From: Hyphomonadaceae bacterium
GTDB lineage: Bacteria; Pseudomonadota; Alphaproteobacteria; Caulobacterales; Aquidulcibacteraceae
DNA: 35,832 nt
Direction of reading: 5' to 3'
Assembly: GCA_014378995.1 (NCBI GenBank)
Contig: JACMMP010000007.1
Span: 1 to 35,832, forward strand
In this document: in pieces, positions 1 through 7,468 of the stretch
Numbering within the stretch: the first letter of the stretch is position 1
Layout of the letters: each line of letters opens with the position of its first letter
The notes under the pieces: model-generated
Database searches by the model: none
Told to the model about the DNA's origin: nothing
The model's input: the letters and a program-made list of their open reading frames with translations, nothing else
Program-made: the position numbers and the translations under genes

Positions 1-425
1 ACGGCATTGGCGGGCTCGATCTGGTCGAGAACCGTTATGTCGGCATGAAGTCGCGCGGCTTTTACGAAACGCCGGGCGGGACGATCCTTTGGCGCGGTGC
101 CGCGCACTTGAAGGACGAGCTGATGCCGCGCTACGCCAGCATCATCTATAACGGCTTCTGGTGGACGCCCGAGCGTCTCATGCTGCAAGCCGCGATCGAC
201 GCCAGCCAGGAAAGCGTCACCGGCGATGTGAAACTGAAGCTCTACAAAGGCGGCGTCCGCACCGTGGGCCGCTCCTCGCCATACTCGCTCTATTCCAAAG
301 CGCTCGTCGGCTTCGACGAAGCCGGCGGCTACAACCAAGCCGACGCCGAAGGCTTCATCAAACTGAACGCGCTGCGTCTGCGGATACTGGCTGAGCGGGA
401 TAAGAAGCGCGGGAAGAATGAGTGA
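1..425 (+). CDS. argG: Argininosuccinate synthase, C-terminal part (truncated by window edge)
   Basis: This is the C-terminal part of argininosuccinate synthase, which joins citrulline and aspartate using ATP in arginine biosynthesis in the cytosol. The reading frame is open from base 3, so the gene begins before the window. Recognisable family blocks are [51 protein letters not shown] and the terminal [10 protein letters not shown]. Odd feature: homologues normally carry about 13-15 residues (pattern AHRxIESITLD) between GGTIL and RGAAHL. Here GGTIL is followed directly by WRGAAHL around bases 76-105, an in-frame gap. The identity is secure. Whether the enzyme is functional with this gap is unclear. 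Confidence 0.93.
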   Translation, partial: GIGGLDLVENRYVGMKSRGFYETPGGTILWRGAAHLKDELMPRYASIIYNGFWWTPERLMLQAAIDASQESVTGDVKLKLYKGGVRTVGRSSPYSLYSKALVGFDEAGGYNQADAEGFIKLNALRLRILAERDKKRGKNE

Positions 426-540
426 TGGGGTGACGATCTTGCTGCGCACTATCCAGGCCGAAGCGTTGCGCGCTGCCGGACAGTACGAGCTCGGCTCGTT
501 GGCGCAGCTACTCGGCGAAGAGAACGACCCGATCGGCTAA
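418..540 (+). CDS. Possible small protein of 40 residues overlapping the argG end
   Basis: An ATG at 418 opens a 40-codon frame that overlaps the last 8 bases of argG and ends with TAA at 540, just before the convergent gene at 548. The product begins [20 protein letters not shown] and has no membrane segment or motif I recognise. A purine-rich GGGAAGA immediately precedes the ATG and could act as a rather close ribosome binding site. The overlap with argG would fit translational coupling. It could equally be a chance frame in GC-rich DNA. No function is proposed. Confidence 0.35.
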   Translation: MSDGVTILLRTIQAEALRAAGQYELGSLAQLLGEENDPIG

Positions 541-547
541 GCTCTGC

Positions 548-1126
548 TCACACCCGCACCCACTGCATCACCCAGTTTTCGTCCCAGCTCGCGCCGCCGT
601 CGCGCGAGACGGCTTGGCGCCAGCGGCAGGAGCGGGGCGTGATCTCGTCCCATATGCCGCGCACTTTAATTGGTTGATCGCCGTCCATCTCATCGGCCTC
701 AAACACGCCCGCGCCGTTGATGAAGCGGCCCGGCATGCCCGGCGGCGTCAACACACCCAACTTGCCGTTGACCCAGAAGTCCTGCCAAACACTCTCCTGC
801 ACGTTCAGCAGGCGCAAACCCATGCCGCTGAAATCGCGCGCGGGTATGCGCAATTCTTCGACGCTGCCAACACCATTCAAAATGCCGAACACAGTCGCTT
901 CGCCGTCGAACACGTCCCATTGTCCGGACGGCAGCAAGCGACGGTGCGCAATTCGCCATTCGCCTGAGAGAAAGTCAAAGTCGCCCGGGCGCGCCGAAGG
1001 CGTGGCCGGAGCTTGAGTTTGCGTCATGAGTGCGCTTCCTTCCTGTGTGCTGGTGCAGCCGGCGAGCGCCAGAGCTATGCCCGCGTTCAAAGCGTCGCGT
1101 CGTGTTTGGTTGATCGCGCCGGTCAT
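548..1126 (-). CDS. Putative lipoprotein, DUF1579-like, paralogue of the upstream gene
   Basis: The 192-residue product begins with a short charged segment (TRRDALNAG) and a hydrophobic stretch ending in LALAGC, which looks like a lipoprotein signal with cysteine 23-24 as the lipidated residue. The mature part (from about residue 48, FDFLSGEWRIAHRRL) closely parallels the product of the upstream gene. The conserved pattern includes FDG, GMGLRLLN, the block FINGAGVFEAD, QPIKVRGIW and WRQAVSRDGGASWDENWVMQ. I think it belongs to the DUF1579-like family, whose function is unknown. Its ATG overlaps the upstream stop by 4 bases. An alternative ATG at 1027 has a strong AGGAAGGAAG site ahead of it and would give a cytoplasmic protein of 159 residues like its paralogue, so the start is uncertain. 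Confidence 0.7.
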   Translation of the reverse strand: MTGAINQTRRDALNAGIALALAGCTSTQEGSALMTQTQAPATPSARPGDFDFLSGEWRIAHRRLLPSGQWDVFDGEATVFGILNGVGSVEELRIPARDFSGMGLRLLNVQESVWQDFWVNGKLGVLTPPGMPGRFINGAGVFEADEMDGDQPIKVRGIWDEITPRSCRWRQAVSRDGGASWDENWVMQWVRV

Positions 1127-1617
1127 CGCGCCTTCACCCGCGTGAACTGCATCTCCCAGTTCACTTCCCAGGTGGCGCCGTCGTCCGCTGAGAATGCTTG
1201 CTCCCAGCGCGCAGCGCTGCCGCCGATCTCGCTCCAGCGGAAGCGCACTTTGATCGGCTGGCCGCTTAGGGTGTCGTCGCCCTCGAATGTGCCGACGCCA
1301 TCGATGAAACCGCCGCGCACCGGCGGCTCAATATCCTGGCTGCGCTCGTCGAGCCACCAAATCGACCACAGCCGCGTCTCCGGATTGAACGCGCGTATGC
1401 CCATGGCGCGATACGCGCCCGCCGGCAGGTCGAGCCAATTGTCATCCATGTTGCCGAAGCCGTTCAGCGTCGGGACCATTACGCACGTCCCATCGAACTC
1501 ATCCCACTCGGTCGAGCCGACCAACCGGCCTTTGAGTCGGCGGTGCCGCACGCGCCAACTGCCGACCAGCCAATCCCAATCGTGCGCATGGCGCGCCACA
1601 TCCTGTTGTGCCGTCAT
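1123..1617 (-). CDS. Conserved protein of unknown function, DUF1579-like
   Basis: The product has 164 residues from the ATG at 1617, chosen because GGGAGGAAACG lies directly upstream; a longer frame to 1680 exists but has no such site. There is no signal peptide, so it should be cytosolic. The sequence aligns along its length with the downstream gene product: DWDWLVGSWRVRHRRL, WDEFDG, FIDGVGTFEGDD, QPIKVRFRWSE, WEQAFSADDGATWEVNWEMQF. Tandem duplication followed by acquisition of a lipoprotein signal in one copy is the likely history. The pair forms an operon (ATGA overlap) divergent from the WYL regulator at 1718 and is its likely target. The function is unknown. Confidence 0.72.
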   Translation of the reverse strand: MTAQQDVARHAHDWDWLVGSWRVRHRRLKGRLVGSTEWDEFDGTCVMVPTLNGFGNMDDNWLDLPAGAYRAMGIRAFNPETRLWSIWWLDERSQDIEPPVRGGFIDGVGTFEGDDTLSGQPIKVRFRWSEIGGSAARWEQAFSADDGATWEVNWEMQFTRVKAR

Positions 1618-1679
1618 CGTTTCCTCCCATCTGCGCGCCGCGGGCAGGCTGCGAGCGTCAATGACTAGGCGCATAAACA

Positions 1680-1694
1680 TGACACCGAATGTCA
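1680..1694. promoter_or_regulatory. Perfect palindrome in divergent promoter, candidate WYL-regulator operator
   Basis: TGACA-CCGAA-TGTCA is an exact 5-base inverted repeat with a 5-base spacer. It lies 24 bases before the WYL regulator start (1718) and about 63 bases before the start of the divergent gene pair (1617). The left arm also resembles a -35 element (ATGACA) for the rightward gene. Position and symmetry suggest the binding site of the adjacent DeoR/YafY-type regulator; binding is inferred, not shown. Confidence 0.5.
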
Positions 1695-1717
1695 GGTATC
1701 CGTGCTAAGCTCAAAGA

Positions 1718-2719
1718 ATGCGGTCGAGCCGTCTGCTTTCCATCTTGTTGTTACTGCAATCGCGTGGCCGCCTCAGCGCGCAGGCGCTGGCCGACGAGTT
1801 CGAAGTCTCGGTCCGCACCATTTATCGCGATATCGACAATCTGAGCGCCGCCGGCGTGCCCGTGTACGCCGAGCGCGGCCGCGACGGCGGCTTTCAATTG
1901 CTTGACGGCTACAAAACCCAACTCACCGGGCTCACCGCCGGCGAAGCTGAGGCACTGCTGTTCGCCGGCTTGCCCGGCCCCGCGGCCGACCTTGGCCTCG
2001 CCGACGCCATGGCGGACGCCCAACTCAAGCTCATGGCCGCGTTGCCGCGCGATAAACGCGAGAGCGCAGAGCGCATCGCCTCGCGTTTCCACCTCGATCC
2101 AGTCGGCTGGTATCAACACGCGGAGCGCGCCGAATTGCTGCCGTCGCTCGCCGCCGCGGTGTGGACGACGCAGCGTATCCGCGTGCGCTACGAAAGCTGG
2201 AAAGGGATGGTCGAGCGAGACCTCGATCCGCTTGGCCTCGCCCTCAAAGGGGGCGTCTGGTATCTCGTTGCTCGCGCTGGCGGCAAGCCGCGCGTTTATC
2301 GCATCTCGAACGTCCGCACACTCGATGTGCTTGGCGAGACCTTCACCCGTCCGCGCGACTTTAAGCTCGCCGCGTATTGGAAAGTTTGGGCGGCGGACTT
2401 TGAGGCGCGGCTTTACACCGGTAGAGCGCAAGTGAGGGTGACGGCCTTAGGACTGAAACGCCTGGGCGCTAGCGCGCCGGCCGTAAGCGAGATGGCCCAA
2501 CGCACCGCGAGCAGACCGGACCGCGCGGGTTGGCGCCGAGCCGAAATTCCAATCGAGAGCATAGATCACGCCGCAAGCGAACTGCTTAAACTCGGCGCGG
2601 AGATTGAGGTGCTTGGCCCACCGGATCTGCGCAGCAGCATTAGCGCAATCGCTTCGACGCTCGCCGCGCTCTATGCAAAACCGCCGCGGAAACGCAAAAG
2701 CGTTCCGCGGCGGCGATAG
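1718..2719 (+). CDS. YafY-type transcriptional regulator with HTH and WYL domains
   Basis: This is a DNA-binding regulator of 333 residues. Residues 1-60 form the DeoR/HTH_11 winged helix (RLLSILLLLQSRGRLSAQALADEF followed by VSVRTIYRDIDNLSAAGVPVYAERGRDGGF). Residues about 140-225 form the WYL ligand-sensing domain (RIRVRYESW, ERDLDPLGLALKGGVWYLVAR, YRISNVRTLDV). A C-terminal extension (WCX-like) precedes a very basic tail, KPPRKRKSVPRRR. No convincing ribosome binding site precedes the ATG, and the transcript may be almost leaderless. It faces two paralogous genes across a palindrome at 1680-1694, the usual arrangement for an autoregulated repressor and its target. The ligand is unknown. Confidence 0.88.
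   Translation: MRSSRLLSILLLLQSRGRLSAQALADEFEVSVRTIYRDIDNLSAAGVPVYAERGRDGGFQLLDGYKTQLTGLTAGEAEALLFAGLPGPAADLGLADAMADAQLKLMAALPRDKRESAERIASRFHLDPVGWYQHAERAELLPSLAAAVWTTQRIRVRYESWKGMVERDLDPLGLALKGGVWYLVARAGGKPRVYRISNVRTLDVLGETFTRPRDFKLAAYWKVWAADFEARLYTGRAQVRVTALGLKRLGASAPAVSEMAQRTASRPDRAGWRRAEIPIESIDHAASELLKLGAEIEVLGPPDLRSSISAIASTLAALYAKPPRKRKSVPRRR
2681..2713 (+). terminator. GC-rich stem-loop overlapping the end of the WYL regulator gene
   Basis: CCGCCGCGGAAACGC (2681-2695) pairs with GCGTTCCGCGGCGG (2700-2713) around an AAAA loop, a 14-base-pair stem with one bulged A. It lies in the last codons of the regulator gene and before the convergent PRC-barrel gene. There is no T-run, so it may be a weak or bidirectional terminator or an mRNA-stabilising hairpin. 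It also encodes the basic tail of the regulator. Confidence 0.45.
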
Positions 2720-2748
2720 GGCTTGGGGCCGGTCGAGGCCGCGGCGCA

Positions 2749-3114
2749 TTAGCTCTGATATTGCTCCACCCCATAAAATGCGTAGCTCTGGTCGCGATAG
2801 GCGAGGCCGTCATTCTTGGTGAGCTCCTCGATCGTATCGGTCGGCGCCGCCTTTAGCTCGTCTTCGGTATACGGCACGACATAGGCGTCTTCGTCCTCGT
2901 CATAGTCGAGCACCGCCCACGGCAGCGGGTGATATTTCTCGCCCACTTTCAGCACGCCGCCGAAGCCGACGACGGCGAACAGGATGGTGTTGTTTTCCTT
3001 ATCGAGCACGAGATCTTCGACGACACCGATCTTATCGCCGTCATTGCTTTTGACGGCGGTGCCGATGACTTTCTTGGCGCGGATGGCGGTTGAATGGCCG
3101 GACGGTGTGGGCAT
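2749..3114 (-). CDS. PRC-barrel domain protein
   Basis: The 121-residue product is built around a single PRC-barrel fold. After a short N-terminus (MPTPSGHSTAIRAKKVIGT) comes the typical pattern AVKSNDGDKIGVVEDLVLDK, then TILFAVVGFGGVLKVGEKYHPLPWAVLDYD and an acidic C-terminal part. Stand-alone PRC-barrel proteins of this size are common in alphaproteobacteria and are linked to stress or surface functions, but no reaction is known. There is no signal peptide or membrane segment. The purine run GAGGAG lies just upstream of the ATG (plus-strand 3121-3126) as a ribosome binding site. It is monocistronic between two convergent or co-directional neighbours. Confidence 0.85.
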   Translation of the reverse strand: MPTPSGHSTAIRAKKVIGTAVKSNDGDKIGVVEDLVLDKENNTILFAVVGFGGVLKVGEKYHPLPWAVLDYDEDEDAYVVPYTEDELKAAPTDTIEELTKNDGLAYRDQSYAFYGVEQYQS

Positions 3115-3175
3115 GGGGCAGCTCCTCTATTTGAGTGGGAGCATGCCTAACCGCGCGGGCGCGCGATGCGTTCCG

Positions 3176-3853
3176 TTACAGCACAAGACCGAAGAGCACC
3201 GCCCCGTAATGTCCCGCCGCGCCGATGATCACGCAGGCGTGCCAGAGCGCGCGGCGAAAGGGGAGGGCGTGGTTCAAATAGAGCAGCACGCCGCCGGAAT
3301 AGGTGACTCCGGCAATCACCAGCATGACAAGCGCCAAAGTCGGCAGCGTCGGCACAACCGGCCCCAGCACCAGAACGGCCAGCCAACCGAACGCCAGATA
3401 AATCAGGCTCCAGGCGCGATCGGAAAGCCGCGTGTAGAACACTTTTCCCGCCGCGCCCGCGAACGCCATCATCCAGATCGCCACCGTCACCGCGATCGCA
3501 AATTGCGGCGGCAGCAGCTGGATCGTGAACGGCGTGTAAGAGCCCGCGATCATGAGGAAGATCGCCGCCTCGTCGATGCGACGCAGGATGCGGCGGTACG
3601 GATTGGGGCGGGTCAGATTATAAACGGCGGAGGCGGCGAGCATCGCCATCATGCACATGGCGTAGATGGCGCCCGCAGTCGCCATTGGCACGCCGCGATT
3701 AACCAACGCCACGGAAACCAGAAGTCCGCCGCCGATCAGCGCCGCGAGGATCCCGACCGCATGCACGATGCCGTCCGCCGCATGCTCTGCCCGGTTCGGG
3801 TAGTGCTCGGCGAGCTCGTGCTCCTCTGGGGTCAGTAAATCCGTTAGCGCCAT
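3176..3853 (-). CDS. PAQR/hemolysin III family membrane protein (TrhA-like)
   Basis: This is an inner-membrane protein of about 225 residues with seven predicted helices, in the PAQR/hemolysin III (YqfA/TrhA) family; some members affect membrane-energetics homeostasis. Family blocks are HAADGIVHAVGILAAL (helix 1), AASAVYNLTRP (helix 2), RRIDEAAIFLMIAGSYTPF (helix 3) and RRALWHACVIIGAAGHYG (helix 7). The start is taken at 3853 (MALTDLLTPEEHEL); a longer frame to 3904 would add 17 charged residues. Odd features: the S-x3-H motif of helix 2 reads S-x3-N (SAVYN), and the HAIWH motif of helix 7 reads RALWH. Two of the three usual zinc-ligand histidines are therefore absent. It may be a metal-free subfamily. 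Confidence 0.85.
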   Translation of the reverse strand: MALTDLLTPEEHELAEHYPNRAEHAADGIVHAVGILAALIGGGLLVSVALVNRGVPMATAGAIYAMCMMAMLAASAVYNLTRPNPYRRILRRIDEAAIFLMIAGSYTPFTIQLLPPQFAIAVTVAIWMMAFAGAAGKVFYTRLSDRAWSLIYLAFGWLAVLVLGPVVPTLPTLALVMLVIAGVTYSGGVLLYLNHALPFRRALWHACVIIGAAGHYGAVLFGLVL

Positions 3854-3929
3854 ACCGTGTGTGCGTTTCTTGTTATGGTGGGTGCGAGTTGGACGCGCCT
3901 CCACCGACTATAGTTCCTCCGACTTAACG

Positions 3930-3942
3930 TTGGATGATCCAA
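3930..3942. promoter_or_regulatory. Perfect palindrome between divergent genes
   Basis: TTGGAT-G-ATCCAA is an exact inverted repeat in the 199-base gap between the TrhA-like gene (start 3853, minus) and the small membrane ORF (start 4053, plus). It could be an operator, but no dedicated regulator gene is adjacent. It may be chance. Confidence 0.25.
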
Positions 3943-4052
3943 ACCGCGTTATTCGTGCAACACAAGTGTGTGAGTGCGATGCGCGCATGCAACGTCAACC
4001 GTGCGCGTGGCGCGCGTTCGCTGTTGGCGCGATTTTCGCACGCGTGAAGCTC

Positions 4053-4304
4053 ATGCGTGACAATCGTCCCAATGCAGAAACGCTGCGCGCCGAGGCTCGG
4101 CTTTTGACGACTGCCGGCGTGATGCTTTTGGCGGTCGGCTTTCCAATGACGTTGCTGCTGGTGGCGCAAGCGCTAACGTCGGAGGGCGCCTCTCCCTTCC
4201 TACCGCTCGCTGCTGGCGCGCCGCCGATCATGCTCGGCTACCTCGCCTGCCACTTCGCCTCGCAGCGCATGCTGAGCGCCAAAGCGCTTGAGCGCAGCCG
4301 CTGA
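4053..4304 (+). CDS. Small membrane protein of unknown function
   Basis: The 83-residue product has a charged N-terminus (MRDNRPNAETLRAEARLL) and two hydrophobic segments, about residues 20-42 and 53-72, joined by a short loop and followed by a basic tail. The frame extends upstream to 3861, but that part has the odd composition of a non-coding frame. The ATG at 4053 is the first start that gives a membrane-protein-like sequence. The ribosome binding site is weak (GTGAAG). It is not part of an evident operon. I do not recognise the family. Confidence 0.55.
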   Translation: MRDNRPNAETLRAEARLLTTAGVMLLAVGFPMTLLLVAQALTSEGASPFLPLAAGAPPIMLGYLACHFASQRMLSAKALERSR

Positions 4305-4542
4305 GCCCTGCGTTTGCGCCATACCATGCGCGAATACTTCAGACCTCTCGTCGGCTGCGATGGCTCTCACCACGGTGAAATCGCATGTGTTTCATGGTTA
4401 GCGGCGTCGTAACTGGCAGCCGCGCCGTATGATTGCTAGCCGCTGTGCAGTATTGACTTGGTAATGGCGCCTCAGTCAGCCTCGAAGACCAAGGAACCGG
4501 AAGGACAGCGGCGCGTCTGTTAAGCAAGAGGATGAACGGCAC

Positions 4543-4809
4543 ATGCAGTACGACGAACTAAAACTGCGTCTGGACGGTTGGCGTCTCGCGACCGCCGAGG
4601 TCGTCTACTATATGCCGGATCACCCGTCCTTGCTGCAGAGCTTCATGTGGCAAACGCTTGATCTCGCTCCTGACTATCCGCGCCTCCACAAGTTCCTCGA
4701 CTATTGGCGCCGCGAGATCGAAGCGGTGATCCATTCCGTGCAGCTCGCCACCGGCGAGACGCTGGCGCCGGCGCGCATTCAAGCTGGCGGCCCTATCCTC
4801 CATCACTAG
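4543..4809 (+). CDS. usg: Usg family protein
   Basis: This 88-residue protein belongs to the Usg family, small proteins of unknown function found in alphaproteobacteria and first noted next to trp genes in Caulobacter. The diagnostic core is LATAEVVYYMPDHPSLLQSFMWQTLDLAPDYPRLHKFLDYWRREI, read here in pieces: YYMPDHPSLLQSF, DLAPDYPRL and FLDYW are all present at the expected spacing. AGAGGA lies 10 bases before the ATG. In this window no trp genes are adjacent. The 238 bases upstream (4305-4542) hold no other gene that I can see; a TTGACT at about 4454 could belong to its promoter. Confidence 0.88.
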   Translation: MQYDELKLRLDGWRLATAEVVYYMPDHPSLLQSFMWQTLDLAPDYPRLHKFLDYWRREIEAVIHSVQLATGETLAPARIQAGGPILHH

Positions 4810-4833
4810 CGTTCACTCGTTTGCGATTGGCGC

Positions 4834-4851
4834 GGTGAAGCTTCGTTCACC
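4834..4851 (+). terminator. Short hairpin after usg
   Basis: GGTGAA-GCTTCG-TTCACC forms a perfect 6-base-pair stem with a 6-base loop, 25 bases after the usg stop and 36 bases before the next start. It is followed by ATATTG rather than a T-run, so it is at best a weak terminator; it could also be an operator for the lipoprotein gene. Confidence 0.3.
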
Positions 4852-4886
4852 ATATTGCCTCCGCGAGTGACCGGATGGAGATGACA

Positions 4887-5411
4887 ATGCGAGCTTTGAT
4901 GCTCGCGGTTGCGGCTGGGCTTTTGACAGCATGTGCGACCGCCACGCCCTATCAGCCAAGTGCGGCGAACAGCGCCTACGGCTTCACTGAACAGCAAATT
5001 GAGAATAACCGCGTCCGCATCACGTTCCGCGGGAACACGCTGACCGACCGCGAGACGGTGGAGACCTATCTGCTGTACCGCGCCTCAGAGGTGTCGCTGC
5101 AGGGCGGCTTCGATTACTTCATCGTCGCCAACCGCGATACCGAGGAGCATTCGCGCCTGCAATCGACCAGCCCACGCTCGGCGCGCTTTGGTTTCGATTA
5201 TTGGTACTTCTCGCCGCGCCGCGGCTGGAGCCCTTGGTACGATCCGTTCTGGTCCGAGCCGTCGAGCTATCGGGAAGTGACGCGCTATGAAGCCGTCGCG
5301 GAAATCGCGATGTTCCGCGGGGCCAAGCCGGCGGAAAATCCCGACGCCTTCGACGCGCGCGAAGTGCAGCAAAATCTGCAAGGCCGCATCGTCCGCCCGC
5401 CGGCTGCTTAA
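4887..5411 (+). CDS. Lipoprotein of the CC0125/CC1285-like family
   Basis: The product is a 174-residue envelope lipoprotein. MRALMLAVAAGLLTAC is a clear type II signal with lipobox LLTAC and the lipidated cysteine at residue 16. The mature part contains GFTEQQIENNRVRITFRGN, LTDRETVETYLLYRASEVSLQGGFDYFIV (in pieces) and an aromatic-rich segment FGFDYWYFSPRRGWSPWYDPFW. This matches a lipoprotein family known from Caulobacter and relatives, of unknown function. I prefer the ATG at 4887 because ATGGAG lies 6 bases upstream; an in-frame ATG at 4875 adds four residues. Its end overlaps the convergent TraB/GumN gene by 4 bases. Confidence 0.8.
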   Translation: MRALMLAVAAGLLTACATATPYQPSAANSAYGFTEQQIENNRVRITFRGNTLTDRETVETYLLYRASEVSLQGGFDYFIVANRDTEEHSRLQSTSPRSARFGFDYWYFSPRRGWSPWYDPFWSEPSSYREVTRYEAVAEIAMFRGAKPAENPDAFDAREVQQNLQGRIVRPPAA

Positions 5412-6286
5412 GGCCCTTCGACGGCGATTCCGCGCGCGCGCAGAAGATCGACGACGCTGTCTTCACCGACGAGGTGCGCTGCGCCCACGGCGATGAAGAC
5501 GCGTCCCGATCCTTCGAGCCGCGCCGCGATTTGGTCCGCCCAGTCGCGGTTGCGGTTGAGAATGACGGCCTCATGAATGCCGCGCCCCGCCGCTTGCCAT
5601 TGCGGCGCGAGCAGGCGTTCGAGTTCACCGACGTCGCCGCGCGCCCAAGCCGCATCCATCGCTGCGAGCGTCTCATCGCCGGCGTCGATCTCCCGCAGTG
5701 TCGCCGAAAGGAAACGCACTTGGTCTGCGGGCGTGAGGTCGGCGAGGATACGGATTTGCTGCTCGGGCGTTTCGAGAAAGCTCTGCGGCATGCTGCGCGT
5801 GTGCGCCTCCGCGATCAGCACCGTCTCGACGCCCGCCTCGGCGCGATGCCCCGCGCGCGTCACCGCCGCGTAGGAAAGCTGCAGCGCCGCGAGCCACGGC
5901 CGCTGCCGCTCCAACGCTGCGGGATCGAGCCCCAATGCGCGCGCCTGCTCAGCCAGCCGCTCAGCTTCGCCAGCGCTCAGCCGATCCGACAAGCGCTCTC
6001 CCGGCGGCAATGCGCCAAGCTCTTGAACCAGCTGAGCGGTCGCTTGCATGGAAGCGGCGCTGGTGTCGGTCTCGGTGACCAATTCTTCGGCGGCTGCAAA
6101 CGCCGCCTCCATGCGCGGGCCGCGCCAGCGCAGATCCGGCGGCAACAAATGCACCGTGCCGTAGAGCCAAACTTCACTGTCGGCGTCGGCGATGCGCCAG
6201 ATCGCCGGCTCACCCTGCTGCGCCGGCGGCGAGCAGGCGCTGAGGCTCAAGGCCGCGGCGAGGAGGGCGGTGAGTAAACTGCGCAT
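5408..6286 (-). CDS. TraB/GumN family lipoprotein
   Basis: The 292-residue product starts with a lipoprotein signal (MRSLLTALLAAALSLSAC, cysteine 18) and then a TraB/GumN domain. Typical family marks are WRIADADSEVWLYGTVHLLP with the GTVH motif at about residue 43, an ExxxET stretch, ETPEQQIRILADL in the middle, and the C-terminal VFIAVGAAHLVGEDSVVDLL with the second conserved histidine. Related proteins (Tiki/TraB superfamily) have been proposed to be metal-dependent proteases, but bacterial GumN-like lipoproteins are poorly characterised. It is a single gene in the envelope group. The length is normal for the family. Confidence 0.85.
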   Translation of the reverse strand: MRSLLTALLAAALSLSACSPPAQQGEPAIWRIADADSEVWLYGTVHLLPPDLRWRGPRMEAAFAAAEELVTETDTSAASMQATAQLVQELGALPPGERLSDRLSAGEAERLAEQARALGLDPAALERQRPWLAALQLSYAAVTRAGHRAEAGVETVLIAEAHTRSMPQSFLETPEQQIRILADLTPADQVRFLSATLREIDAGDETLAAMDAAWARGDVGELERLLAPQWQAAGRGIHEAVILNRNRDWADQIAARLEGSGRVFIAVGAAHLVGEDSVVDLLRARGIAVEGP

Positions 6287-6364
6287 GGGTCATGCCTCGC
6301 CTCGGCGCGCGCGCTTGGCAAGGCTCGCCTTCGCCGCAAACCTCCGCTATGAGGCAGCCGGCTC

Positions 6365-6441
<77 letters not shown>

Positions 6442-6445
6442 GCCT

Positions 6446-7336
6446 TTACGACATTGGATTCGGCGGCGGGGAGGGCTCCGGGAGCGGAATCCATTCGTCG
6501 TTATCGAGGTTCGGCAGCTTCATGCGGCCTGCGCGCCAATCTTCTTTCGCCTGTTCGATCCGCTCTTGCGACGAAGAGACGAAATTCCATTCGATAAAGC
6601 GCTTGCCCAGCGGCTCGCCGCCGAGCGCCATCACCACCGCTGGCGTTTCCGCGCGGAACGTCACCGCATCGCCCGCCGCCAGCACGATCATCTGGCCTTC
6701 CTGGAAACTTTGGCCTTCAACTTCGATCACGCCCTGCGCCACATAAAGCGCCCGCTCGGGATAATCCGCCGCGACCGAAGCTGCCGCGCCGGGCTGCAAC
6801 ACCCAGTGCACGTAGAACATCGGCGAGTAGGTCCGCACTGGCGAAGCAAGGCCCATGCTCTTGCCGGCGATCAGCCGCCCCCACGCGCCGCCATCCTGAA
6901 ACGCCGGCAGCTCCTCTGCGCCATAATGCGAGAACGAGGGATCGGTCTCTTCATCGCGTTCCGGCAACGCGACCCAAGCTTGGATGCCGTTCATCGGACC
7001 GCCTTCGCGGCGTGCTTTTTCGAACCGCTCCGAGTGCGTGATGCCGCGTCCCGCCGTCATCCAATTGAGTTCGCCCGGCCGGATCGGCTGCTCGCTGCCT
7101 ACGCTGTCGCGGTGCATGATCTCGCCGTCGAACAGATAGGTGACGGTCGAGAGCCCGATGTGCGGATGCGGCCGCACATCGACGCTTCTGGGGATGCCCG
7201 GCGCGAATTCCGCCGGCCCCATATGATCGAAGAAAATGAAAGGGCCCACCATCCGGCGCGGCGCATAAGGCAGCACGCGCCCCACCTCAAAGCCGCCCAA
7301 ATCCTTGCGCCGTTGCGTAATGACGAGTTCGATCAT
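6446..7336 (-). CDS. Pirin family protein (bicupin)
   Basis: This 296-residue bicupin belongs to the pirin family; bacterial members include quercetin 2,3-dioxygenase activity (YhhW type) and metabolic regulators, so the substrate cannot be assigned. The N-terminal cupin (about residues 20-130) shows the metal-site motif DVRPHPHIGLSTVTYLFDGE followed by the histidine and glutamate of GRGITHSERFE. This gives the three His and one Glu expected for an Fe(II) site. The C-terminal cupin (about 160-270) contains YVAQGVIEVEGQ and AGDAVTFRAETPAVVMALGGEPLG. No signal peptide. The gene is monocistronic, convergent with tRNA-Arg. Confidence 0.92.
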   Translation of the reverse strand: MIELVITQRRKDLGGFEVGRVLPYAPRRMVGPFIFFDHMGPAEFAPGIPRSVDVRPHPHIGLSTVTYLFDGEIMHRDSVGSEQPIRPGELNWMTAGRGITHSERFEKARREGGPMNGIQAWVALPERDEETDPSFSHYGAEELPAFQDGGAWGRLIAGKSMGLASPVRTYSPMFYVHWVLQPGAAASVAADYPERALYVAQGVIEVEGQSFQEGQMIVLAAGDAVTFRAETPAVVMALGGEPLGKRFIEWNFVSSSQERIEQAKEDWRAGRMKLPNLDNDEWIPLPEPSPPPNPMS

Positions 7337-7468
7337 GCCGCAAGCCTAAGCGCCCCAGCGGAGAAACTCTAGCGCTCGACCAAACGTGACAGCATCGGGC
7401 GCTTGCGAAGCGCACGCCGCAACCATAGGCCTGGAGGGCGAGGAACGCCCGAACAGCCCACGGAGCCG

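Noticed and set aside
7337-7468. Possible small gene between pirin and the PH-like membrane protein
   Set aside because: No frame with a ribosome site or protein-like composition was found in these 132 bases.
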